Below, one piece after another: positions 1-7,316 of a stretch of 24,239 bases of DNA; the stretch's first letter is position 1, and each line of letters begins with the position of its first letter. This stretch comes from Paramuribaculum sp. (GTDB taxonomy: Bacteria > Bacteroidota > Bacteroidia > Bacteroidales > Muribaculaceae), in assembly GCA_029051965.1 (NCBI GenBank), contig JAIDJZ010000118.1, positions 1-24,239 of the forward strand, in the 5' to 3' direction. The position numbers were made by a program, and so were the translations under genes. The notes beneath the pieces are model-generated. The model was not told where the DNA came from. It worked only from the letters and a program-made list of their open reading frames with translations, and did no database searches.

Positions 1-140
1 TGTCAGAATGGTTCAGCCGGTAGAAGCATGAGGGTGAGGGTGATGGGAGTTGACTGTCGTCAATGACCGAACCTGAAGCCCTCAGGCGACGACCCGGATG
101 AGCCGTTATGACACACCCTCATTATTTTGTCTGAAAAGTC
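1..140. other. non-coding left edge, downstream of the capD-like gene
   Basis: No coding region of useful length is supported here. On the minus strand this is the stretch directly after the stop of the dehydratase gene. Its one long open minus-strand frame has no ATG, GTG or TTG start before the window edge, and an in-frame TGA near position 117 closes it upstream. It holds a short hairpin (CCTGA/TCAGG arms at 72-76 and 82-86) and a 9-bp inverted pair (28-36 with 114-122). Neither is followed by a clear T-tract. It could be an operon spacer or the leader of the next capsule gene beyond the edge. Confidence 0.4.
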
Positions 141-2054
141 TTACTTCTTATCAAGCTCTTCATATTTCGAATGCTGGCTCTTGAACTCCGGAACGAGCGC
201 CTTCATGCCGGCAACGATTGTCATGTCATCCGAAACGGACGCCGTCTCGATCAGCTTCATGATCCTCGCATTGACATCTTCGTAGTCATACTCACGCACT
301 TTGGCGATCTTGATCTTGTTGTGGAATGTAGGAAGGGTGATCTCCTTGTCGTTGAGCACCTCTTCGTAGAGTTTTTCGCCGTCGCGGAGTCCGGTATACT
401 TGATTGTAATGTCCTTCGCGCCGCTCATCTTGATCATTCGCTTTGCAAGATCGGCGATTCTGACCGGCTTACCCATGTCGAAAACAAAGATCTCACCGCC
501 ATTGCCCATCGTGCCGGCCTCGAGCACAAGCTTGCACGCCTCAGGAATGAGCATAAAGAAACGGATGATGTCGGGGTGAGTGACCGTGACCGGACCACCT
601 GCCTTGATCTGGCGCTCAAAGAGGGGAATGACCGATCCGTTAGATCCGAGTACATTTCCGAAACGCGTAGTGACGAAACATGTCTCGCCCTTGATCTTGC
701 CATCCTTGATTGCCTTGTCAAGAGCCTGCACATAGATCTCACAGATACGCTTCGAACAACCCATGACGTTGGTCGGGTTGACAGCCTTGTCGGTCGAGAC
801 CATGACAAATTTCCGAGTTCCGTACTTGACCGCAAGGTCAGCGATGATTCTTGTGCCGTTGACATTATTCTCGATCGATTCATAGGGGTTGTCCTCCATC
901 ATCGGCACATGCTTGTAGGCAGCCGCATGGAACACATACTCGGGACGGTATTCACTGAACAGTTCCTCCATGCGCTCGAGATTTGCAATGTCGGCGACAA
1001 CCGTATGCGCCTTAATAGCGGGCCACTCGCGGGCCATCATCAGACGGATGTCGTGGAGAGGAGTCTCTGCCTGATCGACAAGGATAAGCTCTCCCGGATT
1101 AAAGAGCGCGATCTGGCGCACCATCTCCGAACCGATCGAACCGGCGGCACCTGTGATGAGAATACGTTTTCCTGTCAGCAGATCGGCAACAGCCGTCATG
1201 TCGATCTCGATCTTCTCGCGTGGAAGAAGATCCTCGACGTTGACCTCCTTGAGCTGAGTGTAGCTCAGCTCGCTCTTTCCGTCCCATTCCTGAGTGTCCG
1301 GAAGCAGCAGGATCTTGATTCCGGCCTCGATCAGACGGGTGATCATTCCATTATTATTACGCAGAGCCGCAGTCTTCAGCGGGCTGACAAGCAGCACCGT
1401 CGCATGATTGCGTTTCATTACGTCGATAAGGGTCTCGTCATTATGGTAGACTGTCACTTCAGCCAGACGTTTTCCGACCATATCTGTCGCATCGGAAACA
1501 AAGCCGGAGATGACATAGGGAGAATTGACCTGCGAGTTGATACTCTTGGCAAGTGCCGCGCCGCCTTCGCGCACACCGTAGATGAAGACCCGCGTATGGC
1601 GGCTTCGGCGTGTCGTCGCATCGTAGATCGTCTTGACCCAGATTCTGAGCGTCCACATAAGGGCCGTGGCAAGAAGTGCGGTCACTATGAAATCAGAAAT
1701 TCTGAACGGGACGAGCCACTCATTGAGATCAAGCAGCTGCTGACAGATTATGCATCCGCACATTCCGAAGACTATCGCGAATCCGACTCTGCGCAGATCG
1801 ACAAACGATGAATACCGGATGATGCCGGAATATGTATGAAACACGCGGAATCCGACCAGATATGGCACCAGATAGACCGCACATTTAGCAAGCAGCTCCC
1901 AGAACACCGAAACAGCATGATGAACCCCGTGCTGAATGGAGTAGACTGCAATCTCTGAAAACAGAATAAAAAAGCAGTCAAGCAACAGAATCGTCCAATA
2001 GGGCACAGACTGTCGTGAGAAATAGCGGGTAGCGGCTTGTTGAAGTGATTTCAT
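141..2054 (-). CDS. membrane-anchored UDP-sugar 4,6-dehydratase (CapD/WbpM/FlaA1 family polysaccharide biosynthesis protein)
   Basis: Probable nucleotide-sugar 4,6-dehydratase, acting on UDP-GlcNAc or a similar UDP-HexNAc on the cytoplasmic side of the inner membrane to make precursors of deoxy-amino sugars for surface polysaccharide. About four hydrophobic helices lie at residues 20-137, then a first Rossmann-like domain (about 150-280), then the short-chain dehydrogenase domain. The latter has its NAD(P)-binding glycine motif ITGAAGSIGSEM at about 300 and the STDKAVNPTNVMGCSK segment at about 418-433. The usual catalytic YxxxK reads MxxxK (MGCSK), the Ser-Met-Lys arrangement known for the long WbpM-type enzymes. 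The 637 aa length is normal for that group. It is the last capsule-operon gene in the window, 82 bp after the phosphatase gene. Family is certain. The exact substrate and product are not visible from sequence. Confidence 0.93.
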   Translation of the reverse strand: MKSLQQAATRYFSRQSVPYWTILLLDCFFILFSEIAVYSIQHGVHHAVSVFWELLAKCAVYLVPYLVGFRVFHTYSGIIRYSSFVDLRRVGFAIVFGMCGCIICQQLLDLNEWLVPFRISDFIVTALLATALMWTLRIWVKTIYDATTRRSRHTRVFIYGVREGGAALAKSINSQVNSPYVISGFVSDATDMVGKRLAEVTVYHNDETLIDVMKRNHATVLLVSPLKTAALRNNNGMITRLIEAGIKILLLPDTQEWDGKSELSYTQLKEVNVEDLLPREKIEIDMTAVADLLTGKRILITGAAGSIGSEMVRQIALFNPGELILVDQAETPLHDIRLMMAREWPAIKAHTVVADIANLERMEELFSEYRPEYVFHAAAYKHVPMMEDNPYESIENNVNGTRIIADLAVKYGTRKFVMVSTDKAVNPTNVMGCSKRICEIYVQALDKAIKDGKIKGETCFVTTRFGNVLGSNGSVIPLFERQIKAGGPVTVTHPDIIRFFMLIPEACKLVLEAGTMGNGGEIFVFDMGKPVRIADLAKRMIKMSGAKDITIKYTGLRDGEKLYEEVLNDKEITLPTFHNKIKIAKVREYDYEDVNARIMKLIETASVSDDMTIVAGMKALVPEFKSQHSKYEELDKK

Positions 2055-2136
2055 TTTTTAAAACTAAGAGATGTTTAATAACAAGAAATAAGTTTGATAG
2101 AGTAGGAAGTGCGTGTGCGTTTAGAATAAGCAAAAG

Positions 2137-2856
2137 TCATTCACGCATCCGGAGCATGTCGAGACCTTTTCCATCTTTGACACTGACTTTGTCGAGAATC
2201 GGGATGTGCGCGGCATGGTGAATGTCAGAGCCGCAACAAAAGTACATCCCCTCCTTAAGCAGATGAGCGGCCCGTGCTTTGGCCTCAGGCCCGTAGTGAC
2301 CTTTCAGCGACATGAGATTAAGCTGAAAGCGGACCCCCTGGGAATGCAGCTTCCGATAGTCATCTTCAGTCATATAGCGATAACGCTCAGGATGAGCCAG
2401 CAAAGGTGTCAGACCGACCGAACGCACCGAGAAGAGCAGATCTGAAAGCCCGGAAGGTGGATTATAGAATGATGTTTCGACGAGCAACATATCCGAATTG
2501 CGGCCGATAGGCAGGAAATCGGAATTCTTCAGTCGCTCGGCAAACAGAGCGTCAAGCATATTCTCTGAAGCGAGATGCAATCTGACCGGACCGTCATAGG
2601 CTGCCGTCAGCTCTTCGAAAACAGATCTGAGAGCGTCGGTTGTGTTCGGCATATCCTCCATGATGTGAGGTGTGAGCCAGATTTCGCGGACTCCACGCTT
2701 CTCCATCTGAGAAAGAATCTCAAGCGACCTCTCGATAGAGGTCACACCGTCATCCACTCCCGGCAAAAGATGGGAATGCCAGTCAACGACCCCGTCGAGG
2801 ATATAGGATTTATCCCCTGGGGCGAACATGTTCTTTATCGACGAGATCAGTCCCAT
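2137..2856 (-). CDS. PHP-family protein-tyrosine phosphatase (CpsB/YwqE-like)
   Basis: Probable manganese-dependent phosphotyrosine phosphatase of the polymerase-and-histidinol-phosphatase (PHP) fold. In Gram-positive capsule systems this family (CpsB, YwqE) dephosphorylates the tyrosine tail of the capsule kinase. The metal-ligand pattern is intact: DWHSHLLPGVDDG with H27, H29 and D35, H64 in LTPH, E98, H155 in AHPERY, and D211/H213 in GSDIHH. There is no signal peptide, so it is cytoplasmic, and the 239 aa length suits the family. It lies 118 bp downstream of the Wzc-like kinase gene on the same strand, so the two products probably form one phosphorylation cycle. Substrate assignment rests on this context and the family. 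No internal promoter was recognised in the gap. Confidence 0.92.
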   Translation of the reverse strand: MGLISSIKNMFAPGDKSYILDGVVDWHSHLLPGVDDGVTSIERSLEILSQMEKRGVREIWLTPHIMEDMPNTTDALRSVFEELTAAYDGPVRLHLASENMLDALFAERLKNSDFLPIGRNSDMLLVETSFYNPPSGLSDLLFSVRSVGLTPLLAHPERYRYMTEDDYRKLHSQGVRFQLNLMSLKGHYGPEAKARAAHLLKEGMYFCCGSDIHHAAHIPILDKVSVKDGKGLDMLRMRE

Positions 2857-2974
2857 TTATTCAAACGGATTCCGGTTTTGAATTTCAATTAACAGGCATC
2901 TTAACAAGGGGTCGGGAAATCGGACTTCGCAATATCAGCCGGCTATCCCGACACCATGTTTTTTCATATCAGCT

Positions 2975-5356
2975 TTAGCTTTGCGACGTATAATGACTGT
3001 AATTACCGTAGCCATAGCCGTAGCCGTAGCCATACTTATAACCGTAGCGTGAACCTTCGGCAATAGTCGCGTTGAGCACAAGACCCATGTTGCGGTATTT
3101 CTTCTCTTCATAGAGACGGTCGAGCTCCGGAAGCATAGAGCGCTCGAGAAGTCCCGCACGGATAACGAAAATAGTGCGGTCAACAACAGTCTCAATGATC
3201 TGGGCATCGGCCATCATCTCAACCGGCGGACAGTCGATGAAGATATAGTCGAAATCCGATCTCAGAGCGGCGATCATCTCGGCAAAGCGGCGCGACTCGA
3301 GAAGTTCTGTGGGATTCGGGGGGAGCGTTCCGACAGGAAGCACCGACAGGCCCTTGACAATCGAGTCATTGATGATCACATCATTGATATCTTCGACCTC
3401 ACCGACAAGATAGTTGCTCATGCCTCGCGTCGGCGACGAAATGAAGGCCGAACTTGATGCGCGGCGCATGTCGCTGTCAATGACAAGCACGCGCTTGCCG
3501 TTGATCGCAAAGCTGACGCCGAGGTTCATCGCGATAAAAGTCTTACCCGACCCGGGGTTGAACGAAGTGACCATAATCACCTTGCAACCCGCATCGTTCG
3601 CTGACATGAAGCTTAGGTTCGTACGGAGCACACGGAAAGCCTCGTTGATCACATCGCGACGGCCGGTCTTCACAACGATACGGCTGTCGCCGCTCTCGCC
3701 CTTCTTGGCCTTCTGCGAGGGAATCTCACCGAGGAACGGCAGATTGAGATTGTCGACATCGCTGCGGCCACGGACTTTCGTATTCATGGTCTCACGAAGA
3801 TATGTGATGCCGAACGGAATGATCAGCCCGACGACAAAGGCCATCATCAGGATTTTGTTACGAACGGGCGAAGAGGGAGCGTTCGAGCCGCCCGGGCGGT
3901 TGATGATCTGCGTGTTGTAAGCAGTAAACGCCTGCGACAGCTCATTCTCCTCACGCTTCTGAAGAAGGAAGAGATAGAGCGATTCCTTGACCTTCTGCTG
4001 ACGTTCCATCGAAAGGAGATCCTTTGCCTGATTCGGGTTGGCCGCAATCTTCTCGGTCGCGCGGTTCTTGCTTCCCTGCAGATTGCGGATCTGGTTCTCA
4101 AGAGCCGCGATCTGGTGGTCGGTGGTCGAGATGATCGCACTGCGCAGTCCGGCAAGTTCGCTGTCGAGATCCATCACCATCGGATGGGACTCCGACGAAT
4201 TGTTGACAAACTGGTTGCGTTTGAGAATAAGTTCGTTATACTGTGCGATCTGCGCCTCTATCGTGGGATTTCCGACGCCTGAATTGACCGGAAGCACATG
4301 GTTTTTGTTTGCCTCGTTGCCGAGATAGGAACGCATGTAGCGGGTCATCTGCAACTGACTTCCGAGATTAAGGATTGCGCCGGCAGTTTCCTGATTTTCT
4401 GTCATATACATTGTAGCTGCCTGCTGCACGTTAGGAATCAGATGCTCGCTCTGATATGACGAGATGTCTTTGTCGACAGTGCCCAGTTCAGCCTCGATCA
4501 CGCCGAGACGCTCATTGATGAAGTTTGAGGTTCCGACGGCAACCTGGTTGCGGTCTTCGATCCACTTCTCATTGTAGACCGTGATGATCGCGTTGATCAG
4601 GTCTTCGGCACGCTGGGCCGACTGGTCATTGACAGTAATATTGATTGTGTTTCCTTTGTCGCTTTTAAGCCCGGCAGAAAGTTTTCCGGAGAATTCTCCG
4701 ACAGCGGCCTTTATCGGGCTGCATGTGACATTGATCGTGTAGGCAGTGCCCGGCACATAGTACGGAGTTGTCTGAACCTCAACCGCTCCGCCGGAAGTCG
4801 GAGTCGACTGGCCAAGTTTGACAGGAGCCGTAGCCGTCGTTTTCTCAGGAGAGCCGTTGAAACTTACGTCAGAAAGCGTGTAGGTTCCGTTCTTGTCGAC
4901 ACTGACTTTGACCGAAGCGCTTCCGGATTCGGTCAGCGTCGGGAAGTTGACAACGATCGGAAGCGTCGTGCCGTAGATTATATCTTTTCTAAACTGACCG
5001 TCGACAGTGTAATACTTATTAAGGCTAAGGCGTTTGACCGCCTCTTCCATCACGTCGGGCGACTGGAGTTTATTGATTTCGTCGGCAATATTCGACTGCG
5101 ACTTGAAAAGTCCCATGTTGGAAAATCCCTCGAGTTCCGATGAAACGGAGCTGCCCTTGGCTTCGCTTTTGATAACAATGGAAGCCGTCCGGGTATAGAT
5201 CGGCGCTGTCCTCATCAGATACAGGACCGCAAGCCCCATGCAGACTGCCAGCGATAGGACAATCCACGGCCAGCGCTTGAACGTTGTGAATATTATATCC
5301 GAAATCTTTATCTGATTGATTGCTTCGTTTTTTTTATCGATTCTTTCTTCTGACAT
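2975..5356 (-). CDS. Wzc-like polysaccharide copolymerase with tyrosine autokinase (BY-kinase) domain
   Basis: Inner-membrane protein expected to control polysaccharide chain length and to couple polymerisation to export through autophosphorylation. Order of parts: short cytoplasmic N-terminus, first membrane helix at about 29-48, Wzz-type periplasmic domain with long helical stretches (about 270-470), the proline/glycine-rich region before the second membrane helix (helix about 499-522), then the BY-kinase. The kinase has Walker A FNPGSGKT at about 598-605, Walker A' VLVIDSDMR at about 625, and Walker B YIFIDCPP at about 705. The tail carries nine tyrosines in its last 24 residues, the usual autophosphorylation site. 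The 793 aa length fits the fused Gram-negative form. The gene starts 13 bp after the Wza-like gene stop and is followed by the PHP phosphatase. Confidence 0.96.
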   Translation of the reverse strand: MSEERIDKKNEAINQIKISDIIFTTFKRWPWIVLSLAVCMGLAVLYLMRTAPIYTRTASIVIKSEAKGSSVSSELEGFSNMGLFKSQSNIADEINKLQSPDVMEEAVKRLSLNKYYTVDGQFRKDIIYGTTLPIVVNFPTLTESGSASVKVSVDKNGTYTLSDVSFNGSPEKTTATAPVKLGQSTPTSGGAVEVQTTPYYVPGTAYTINVTCSPIKAAVGEFSGKLSAGLKSDKGNTINITVNDQSAQRAEDLINAIITVYNEKWIEDRNQVAVGTSNFINERLGVIEAELGTVDKDISSYQSEHLIPNVQQAATMYMTENQETAGAILNLGSQLQMTRYMRSYLGNEANKNHVLPVNSGVGNPTIEAQIAQYNELILKRNQFVNNSSESHPMVMDLDSELAGLRSAIISTTDHQIAALENQIRNLQGSKNRATEKIAANPNQAKDLLSMERQQKVKESLYLFLLQKREENELSQAFTAYNTQIINRPGGSNAPSSPVRNKILMMAFVVGLIIPFGITYLRETMNTKVRGRSDVDNLNLPFLGEIPSQKAKKGESGDSRIVVKTGRRDVINEAFRVLRTNLSFMSANDAGCKVIMVTSFNPGSGKTFIAMNLGVSFAINGKRVLVIDSDMRRASSSAFISSPTRGMSNYLVGEVEDINDVIINDSIVKGLSVLPVGTLPPNPTELLESRRFAEMIAALRSDFDYIFIDCPPVEMMADAQIIETVVDRTIFVIRAGLLERSMLPELDRLYEEKKYRNMGLVLNATIAEGSRYGYKYGYGYGYGYGNYSHYTSQS
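3005..3034 (-). repeat. hexamer repeat coding Gly-Tyr pairs in the kinase tail
   Basis: Five consecutive 6-bp units (ACCGTA, then GCCATA or GCCGTA) encode Gly-Tyr dipeptides near the C-terminus of the Wzc-like kinase. A sixth, diverged pair lies just upstream in the reading direction. The units vary between GCCGTA and GCCATA, so the array is not perfectly homogeneous, which should limit slippage. It encodes part of the phosphotyrosine cluster. Confidence 0.8.
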
Positions 5357-5369
5357 AGCGACCTGGTTA

Positions 5370-6188
5370 TTACTTAAAGATGAGCACAGAAATAGTTGTT
5401 ATGAATGAGGCTACGGAAAGCCAGAACGATGGGGTCAGCACAGTGTTGGCATTGTTCGTGGCCGTACGTTTCTTGTAATCGTTCGGTTCGACATAGACAA
5501 CGTCGTTCTGTCGCAGATAATATGCCGGCGACTGCATCAGCTCGGCGGTATTTGTCAGATCAAGACGATAGGCCGCTTCCTTCCCGTTTTCCTCCCGGAC
5601 AACAAGCACATTCTTGCGGTCGCCGGTGATGTTCAGGTCTCCGGCCTTGCTAATAGCCTGCAGAATCGTGAGATTGTCACGGTCTATGGCATATTCGCCC
5701 GGAGCGGACACATCGCCGAGCACAGCAACCGTGGCGTTCATGAACTCGACTGTGACAATCGCGTCCTTCAGCAATCCCTTGCCGATTATCTCGCCTTCGA
5801 TCATCGAAGCGACTTGATGGCGCGTAAGACCCTCGATCCTGAGACGTCCGAGCTGGGGAAAATTGATTTCGCCTGTCGGGCTGACAACATACGAGGCGGT
5901 CATCATATTGCTTGATGTCGATCCGCTCTGTCCGATCTGACGCTGCGACACCATAAGCTGGAAAACATTCGCAAGCTCCATATCTTTCGAAGAAACACAG
6001 ATCGAAAGTCGATCATCGGGCTGGAATGTCAGTCTGGAGTCGGCTTTGACAGTCTGAGTATCGCCTGTTTCAAATCCCTGCATGTAGGTTATATCCTTCG
6101 GTGTCGTACATGAGGTGGCAAAAAGACATGCCACTGCACTGGCGACAAGTAACTTTCGGAGTGTTATCATTTTATATTTCAGATTCAT
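5370..6188 (-). CDS. Wza-like polysaccharide export outer-membrane lipoprotein
   Basis: Probable outer-membrane polysaccharide export channel subunit that meets the Wzc-like protein across the periplasm. A lipoprotein signal is visible: basic start, hydrophobic stretch, and a lipobox-like FATSC with lipidated C27. The poly-export domain follows (about 48-140, including the VVSPTGEINFPQLGRLRIEGLT segment shared by the family), then an SLBB-type beta-grasp region (about 150-235). A hydrophobic C-terminal helix (about 251-272) corresponds to the helix that Wza-type proteins place in the outer membrane. At 272 aa it is shorter than E. coli Wza (about 380), as is common in Bacteroidetes. The chosen start gives residues MNLKYKM. 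The internal Met7 would also leave a complete signal. It lies 19 bp behind the UpxY-like gene. Confidence 0.94.
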   Translation of the reverse strand: MNLKYKMITLRKLLVASAVACLFATSCTTPKDITYMQGFETGDTQTVKADSRLTFQPDDRLSICVSSKDMELANVFQLMVSQRQIGQSGSTSSNMMTASYVVSPTGEINFPQLGRLRIEGLTRHQVASMIEGEIIGKGLLKDAIVTVEFMNATVAVLGDVSAPGEYAIDRDNLTILQAISKAGDLNITGDRKNVLVVREENGKEAAYRLDLTNTAELMQSPAYYLRQNDVVYVEPNDYKKRTATNNANTVLTPSFWLSVASFITTISVLIFK

Positions 6189-6207
6189 TATTTATTGACA
6201 ATGGTTG

Positions 6208-6786
6208 TTATTTGACAATTTTTATATATTCGGGATTGACCTCGACCGCTACCGAGAGGATTCCCGGAAGCTGAAGGAGGATGCGTTTCTTTCTCGATCC
6301 CTTGATGGCAAGAAGATGGCCGACATATCCATGAAGCGCCCCGCCTACGACTTCCACCTTTTTTCCGATCATCGACGGCAGAATCTCTTCCGGACTATAG
6401 TAGACTGGCTCATCATGCGAACCAACAGCAGCCATAAAGCGTTCCATCTCAGGGACCGGCACCTCCATGACTGATCCCGGAGGCGCACCCTTGCGGAATC
6501 GATACTGGAGAGTCCGGACGTTATCTACGACCGGATCAAGCTCTTCCCGGGAACTGTTGACAAACAGCAGATCCCGGATCACCGGCTCCAGAGTCTTCTC
6601 ATTTCTGCCTCGTCTTTTATTCAGCCGCCAGCGCATAGGCGTAAAAACCGTATAGCCCATTTCCTTAAGCATTTTATAGGCCGGCTCTTTGGCATTAGAT
6701 CGCTTAAGATCACGCATGACAAACCACCGACAACAACCTGTCATGATTGCTTCAGTCTGCGTCGCTATGTCGGTTTGTGTGTTCAT
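6208..6786 (-). CDS. upxY: UpxY-family (NusG-like) transcription antiterminator of the capsule operon
   Basis: Specialised NusG paralogue. Known Bacteroides UpxY proteins bind elongating RNA polymerase at the leader of their own capsule operon and prevent premature termination. Here the NusG N-terminal domain runs from about residue 18 (CRWFVMRDLKRS) to about 120, with the family-typical MLKEMGYTVFTPMRW, RRGR and VIRDLLFVNSS segments. A KOW-type domain follows (about 135-190; VEVVGGALHGYVGHLLAIKG). The 192 aa length fits UpxY. It is the first gene of the operon, preceded by a leader of about 200 nt and followed directly by the Wza-like gene. No UpxZ-type inhibitor gene sits beside it, unlike the Bacteroides upxY-upxZ arrangement. 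Confidence 0.93.
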   Translation of the reverse strand: MNTQTDIATQTEAIMTGCCRWFVMRDLKRSNAKEPAYKMLKEMGYTVFTPMRWRLNKRRGRNEKTLEPVIRDLLFVNSSREELDPVVDNVRTLQYRFRKGAPPGSVMEVPVPEMERFMAAVGSHDEPVYYSPEEILPSMIGKKVEVVGGALHGYVGHLLAIKGSRKKRILLQLPGILSVAVEVNPEYIKIVK

Positions 6787-6985
6787 GTCTGCAATGCATA
6801 GACGGTAATTGGGTCATACTTTTGTTATCTGCAGCACTATAGCTTCAGGCATCTGACTGACTCCATAGGTTTGACAGAGTAAGAGAAGAGGTCACGGACT
6901 CGGATTCTGATCCGTGCAAAAGTTCAACAAGGAAACCTCACGGAACGACAATAAGCCCCCGACGAGTATATCCCATCGAATTATC
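6787..6985 (-). promoter_or_regulatory. 5' leader of the capsule operon with alternative stems
   Basis: About 200 nt of untranslated leader between the predicted promoter and the upxY start. Read in the transcript direction it contains TCCGTG (6944-6939), CACGGA (6916-6911) and TCCGTG again (6898-6893), so the middle element can pair with either neighbour. A nested 5-bp stem CGGAT/ATCCG with a 4-nt loop lies at 6914-6901. A small ORF (MGYTRRGLIVVP) starts at 6976, and its TGA stop overlaps the first TCCGTG element. UpxY-type regulators are known to act in such leaders. The switch itself is inferred, and no clear U-tract follows the last stem. Confidence 0.5.
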
Positions 6986-6990
6986 ATCTG

Positions 6991-7021
6991 CAAAATTAGT
7001 AAATTCCAAACTCTTTTCCAA
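6991..7021 (-). promoter_or_regulatory. Bacteroidetes-type promoter of the capsule operon
   Basis: The minus-strand -7 box reads TAATTTTG (6998-6991), matching TAnnTTTG. A TTG sits at 7021-7019, exactly 20 bp upstream. The surrounding stretch (about 6980-7070) is clearly AT-rich relative to the window. Transcription would start near 6984-6987. I saw no inverted repeats flanking it, so there is no sign that this promoter is invertible. Confidence 0.6.
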
Positions 7022-7184
7022 TCCATATTATTAAAAAGTCATAATTTCTTCAAAAAATCGACAAAAACCCGATTTCCCACGACAGATTCGCTCCGATTCC
7101 ACCTCGCCAGCAGACTCTTTGCAAAAGTTTCGGGGCGCGGCATTCCCGCGTGCGACATCAGCGCGACATCAGCACACGGCAGGC
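7022..7184. other. non-coding region between divergent promoters
   Basis: This is the gene-free core of the 530-bp gap between upxY and the SemiSWEET gene. It is AT-rich on the left (to about 7070). It carries an 11-bp perfect tandem duplication (7152-7173). The 10-mer TGCAAAAGTT at 7120-7129 also occurs at 6915-6924 in the same orientation. I see no credible protein here: the plus-strand frames crossing it have low-complexity composition and no family resemblance. Confidence 0.55.
7152..7173. repeat. 11-bp perfect tandem direct repeat
   Basis: GCGACATCAGC occurs twice back to back (7152-7162 and 7163-7173), 12 bp upstream of the -33 element of the SemiSWEET promoter. The placement would suit a tandem operator, but a chance duplication is equally possible. 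Confidence 0.6.
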
Positions 7185-7215
7185 TTGCCGATACAAATTT
7201 TTAGACGTATATTTG
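7185..7215 (+). promoter_or_regulatory. Bacteroidetes-type promoter of the SemiSWEET gene
   Basis: TTG at 7185-7187, a 20-bp spacer, then TATATTTG at 7208-7215, a full match to TAnnTTTG. The transcript would begin near 7220, leaving a 5' leader of about 95 nt that opens with a GC-rich hairpin. Confidence 0.65.
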
Positions 7216-7223
7216 CAATTGCG

Positions 7224-7258
7224 ATAAGCCCGTCCCCACCGCGACGGTGCCGGCTTAT
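7224..7258 (+). other. 5'-terminal stem-loop in the SemiSWEET leader
   Basis: Outer arms ATAAGCC (7224-7230) and GGCTTAT (7252-7258) pair over 7 bp. An inner CACC/GGTG stem (7237-7240 with 7246-7249) has a 5-nt loop. It falls within a few nucleotides of the predicted transcription start, so the RNA would begin with this structure. No T-tract follows, so it is not a terminator. An mRNA-stabilising role is a guess. Confidence 0.45.
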
Positions 7259-7316
7259 TAATAAAAATACAGACAGCAACTATTTCCTAAACGTCAAACA
7301 CCAACAGACAACACTC

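Noticed and set aside
171..1811. Long plus-strand open frame (546 codons) opposite the dehydratase gene
   Set aside because: It is an antisense shadow created by codon bias. Its translation is rich in Arg, His, Asp and Leu without any domain pattern, while the minus strand encodes a full, recognisable CapD/WbpM protein.
6205..6474. Plus-strand ORF opposite upxY
   Set aside because: Lies wholly inside the well-supported upxY gene on the other strand and has no recognisable features.
6787..7184. Invertible capsule promoter
   Set aside because: Bacteroides capsule promoters are often flanked by inverted repeats. I looked for these around 6991-7021 and found only a direct 10-mer repeat (6915-6924 and 7120-7129) and no invertase gene in the window.
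7119..7316. N-terminal extension of the SemiSWEET protein
   Set aside because: The extension runs across the promoter and the 5' hairpin and has no membrane or family features. The 95-aa form from 7317 has the family's normal length.
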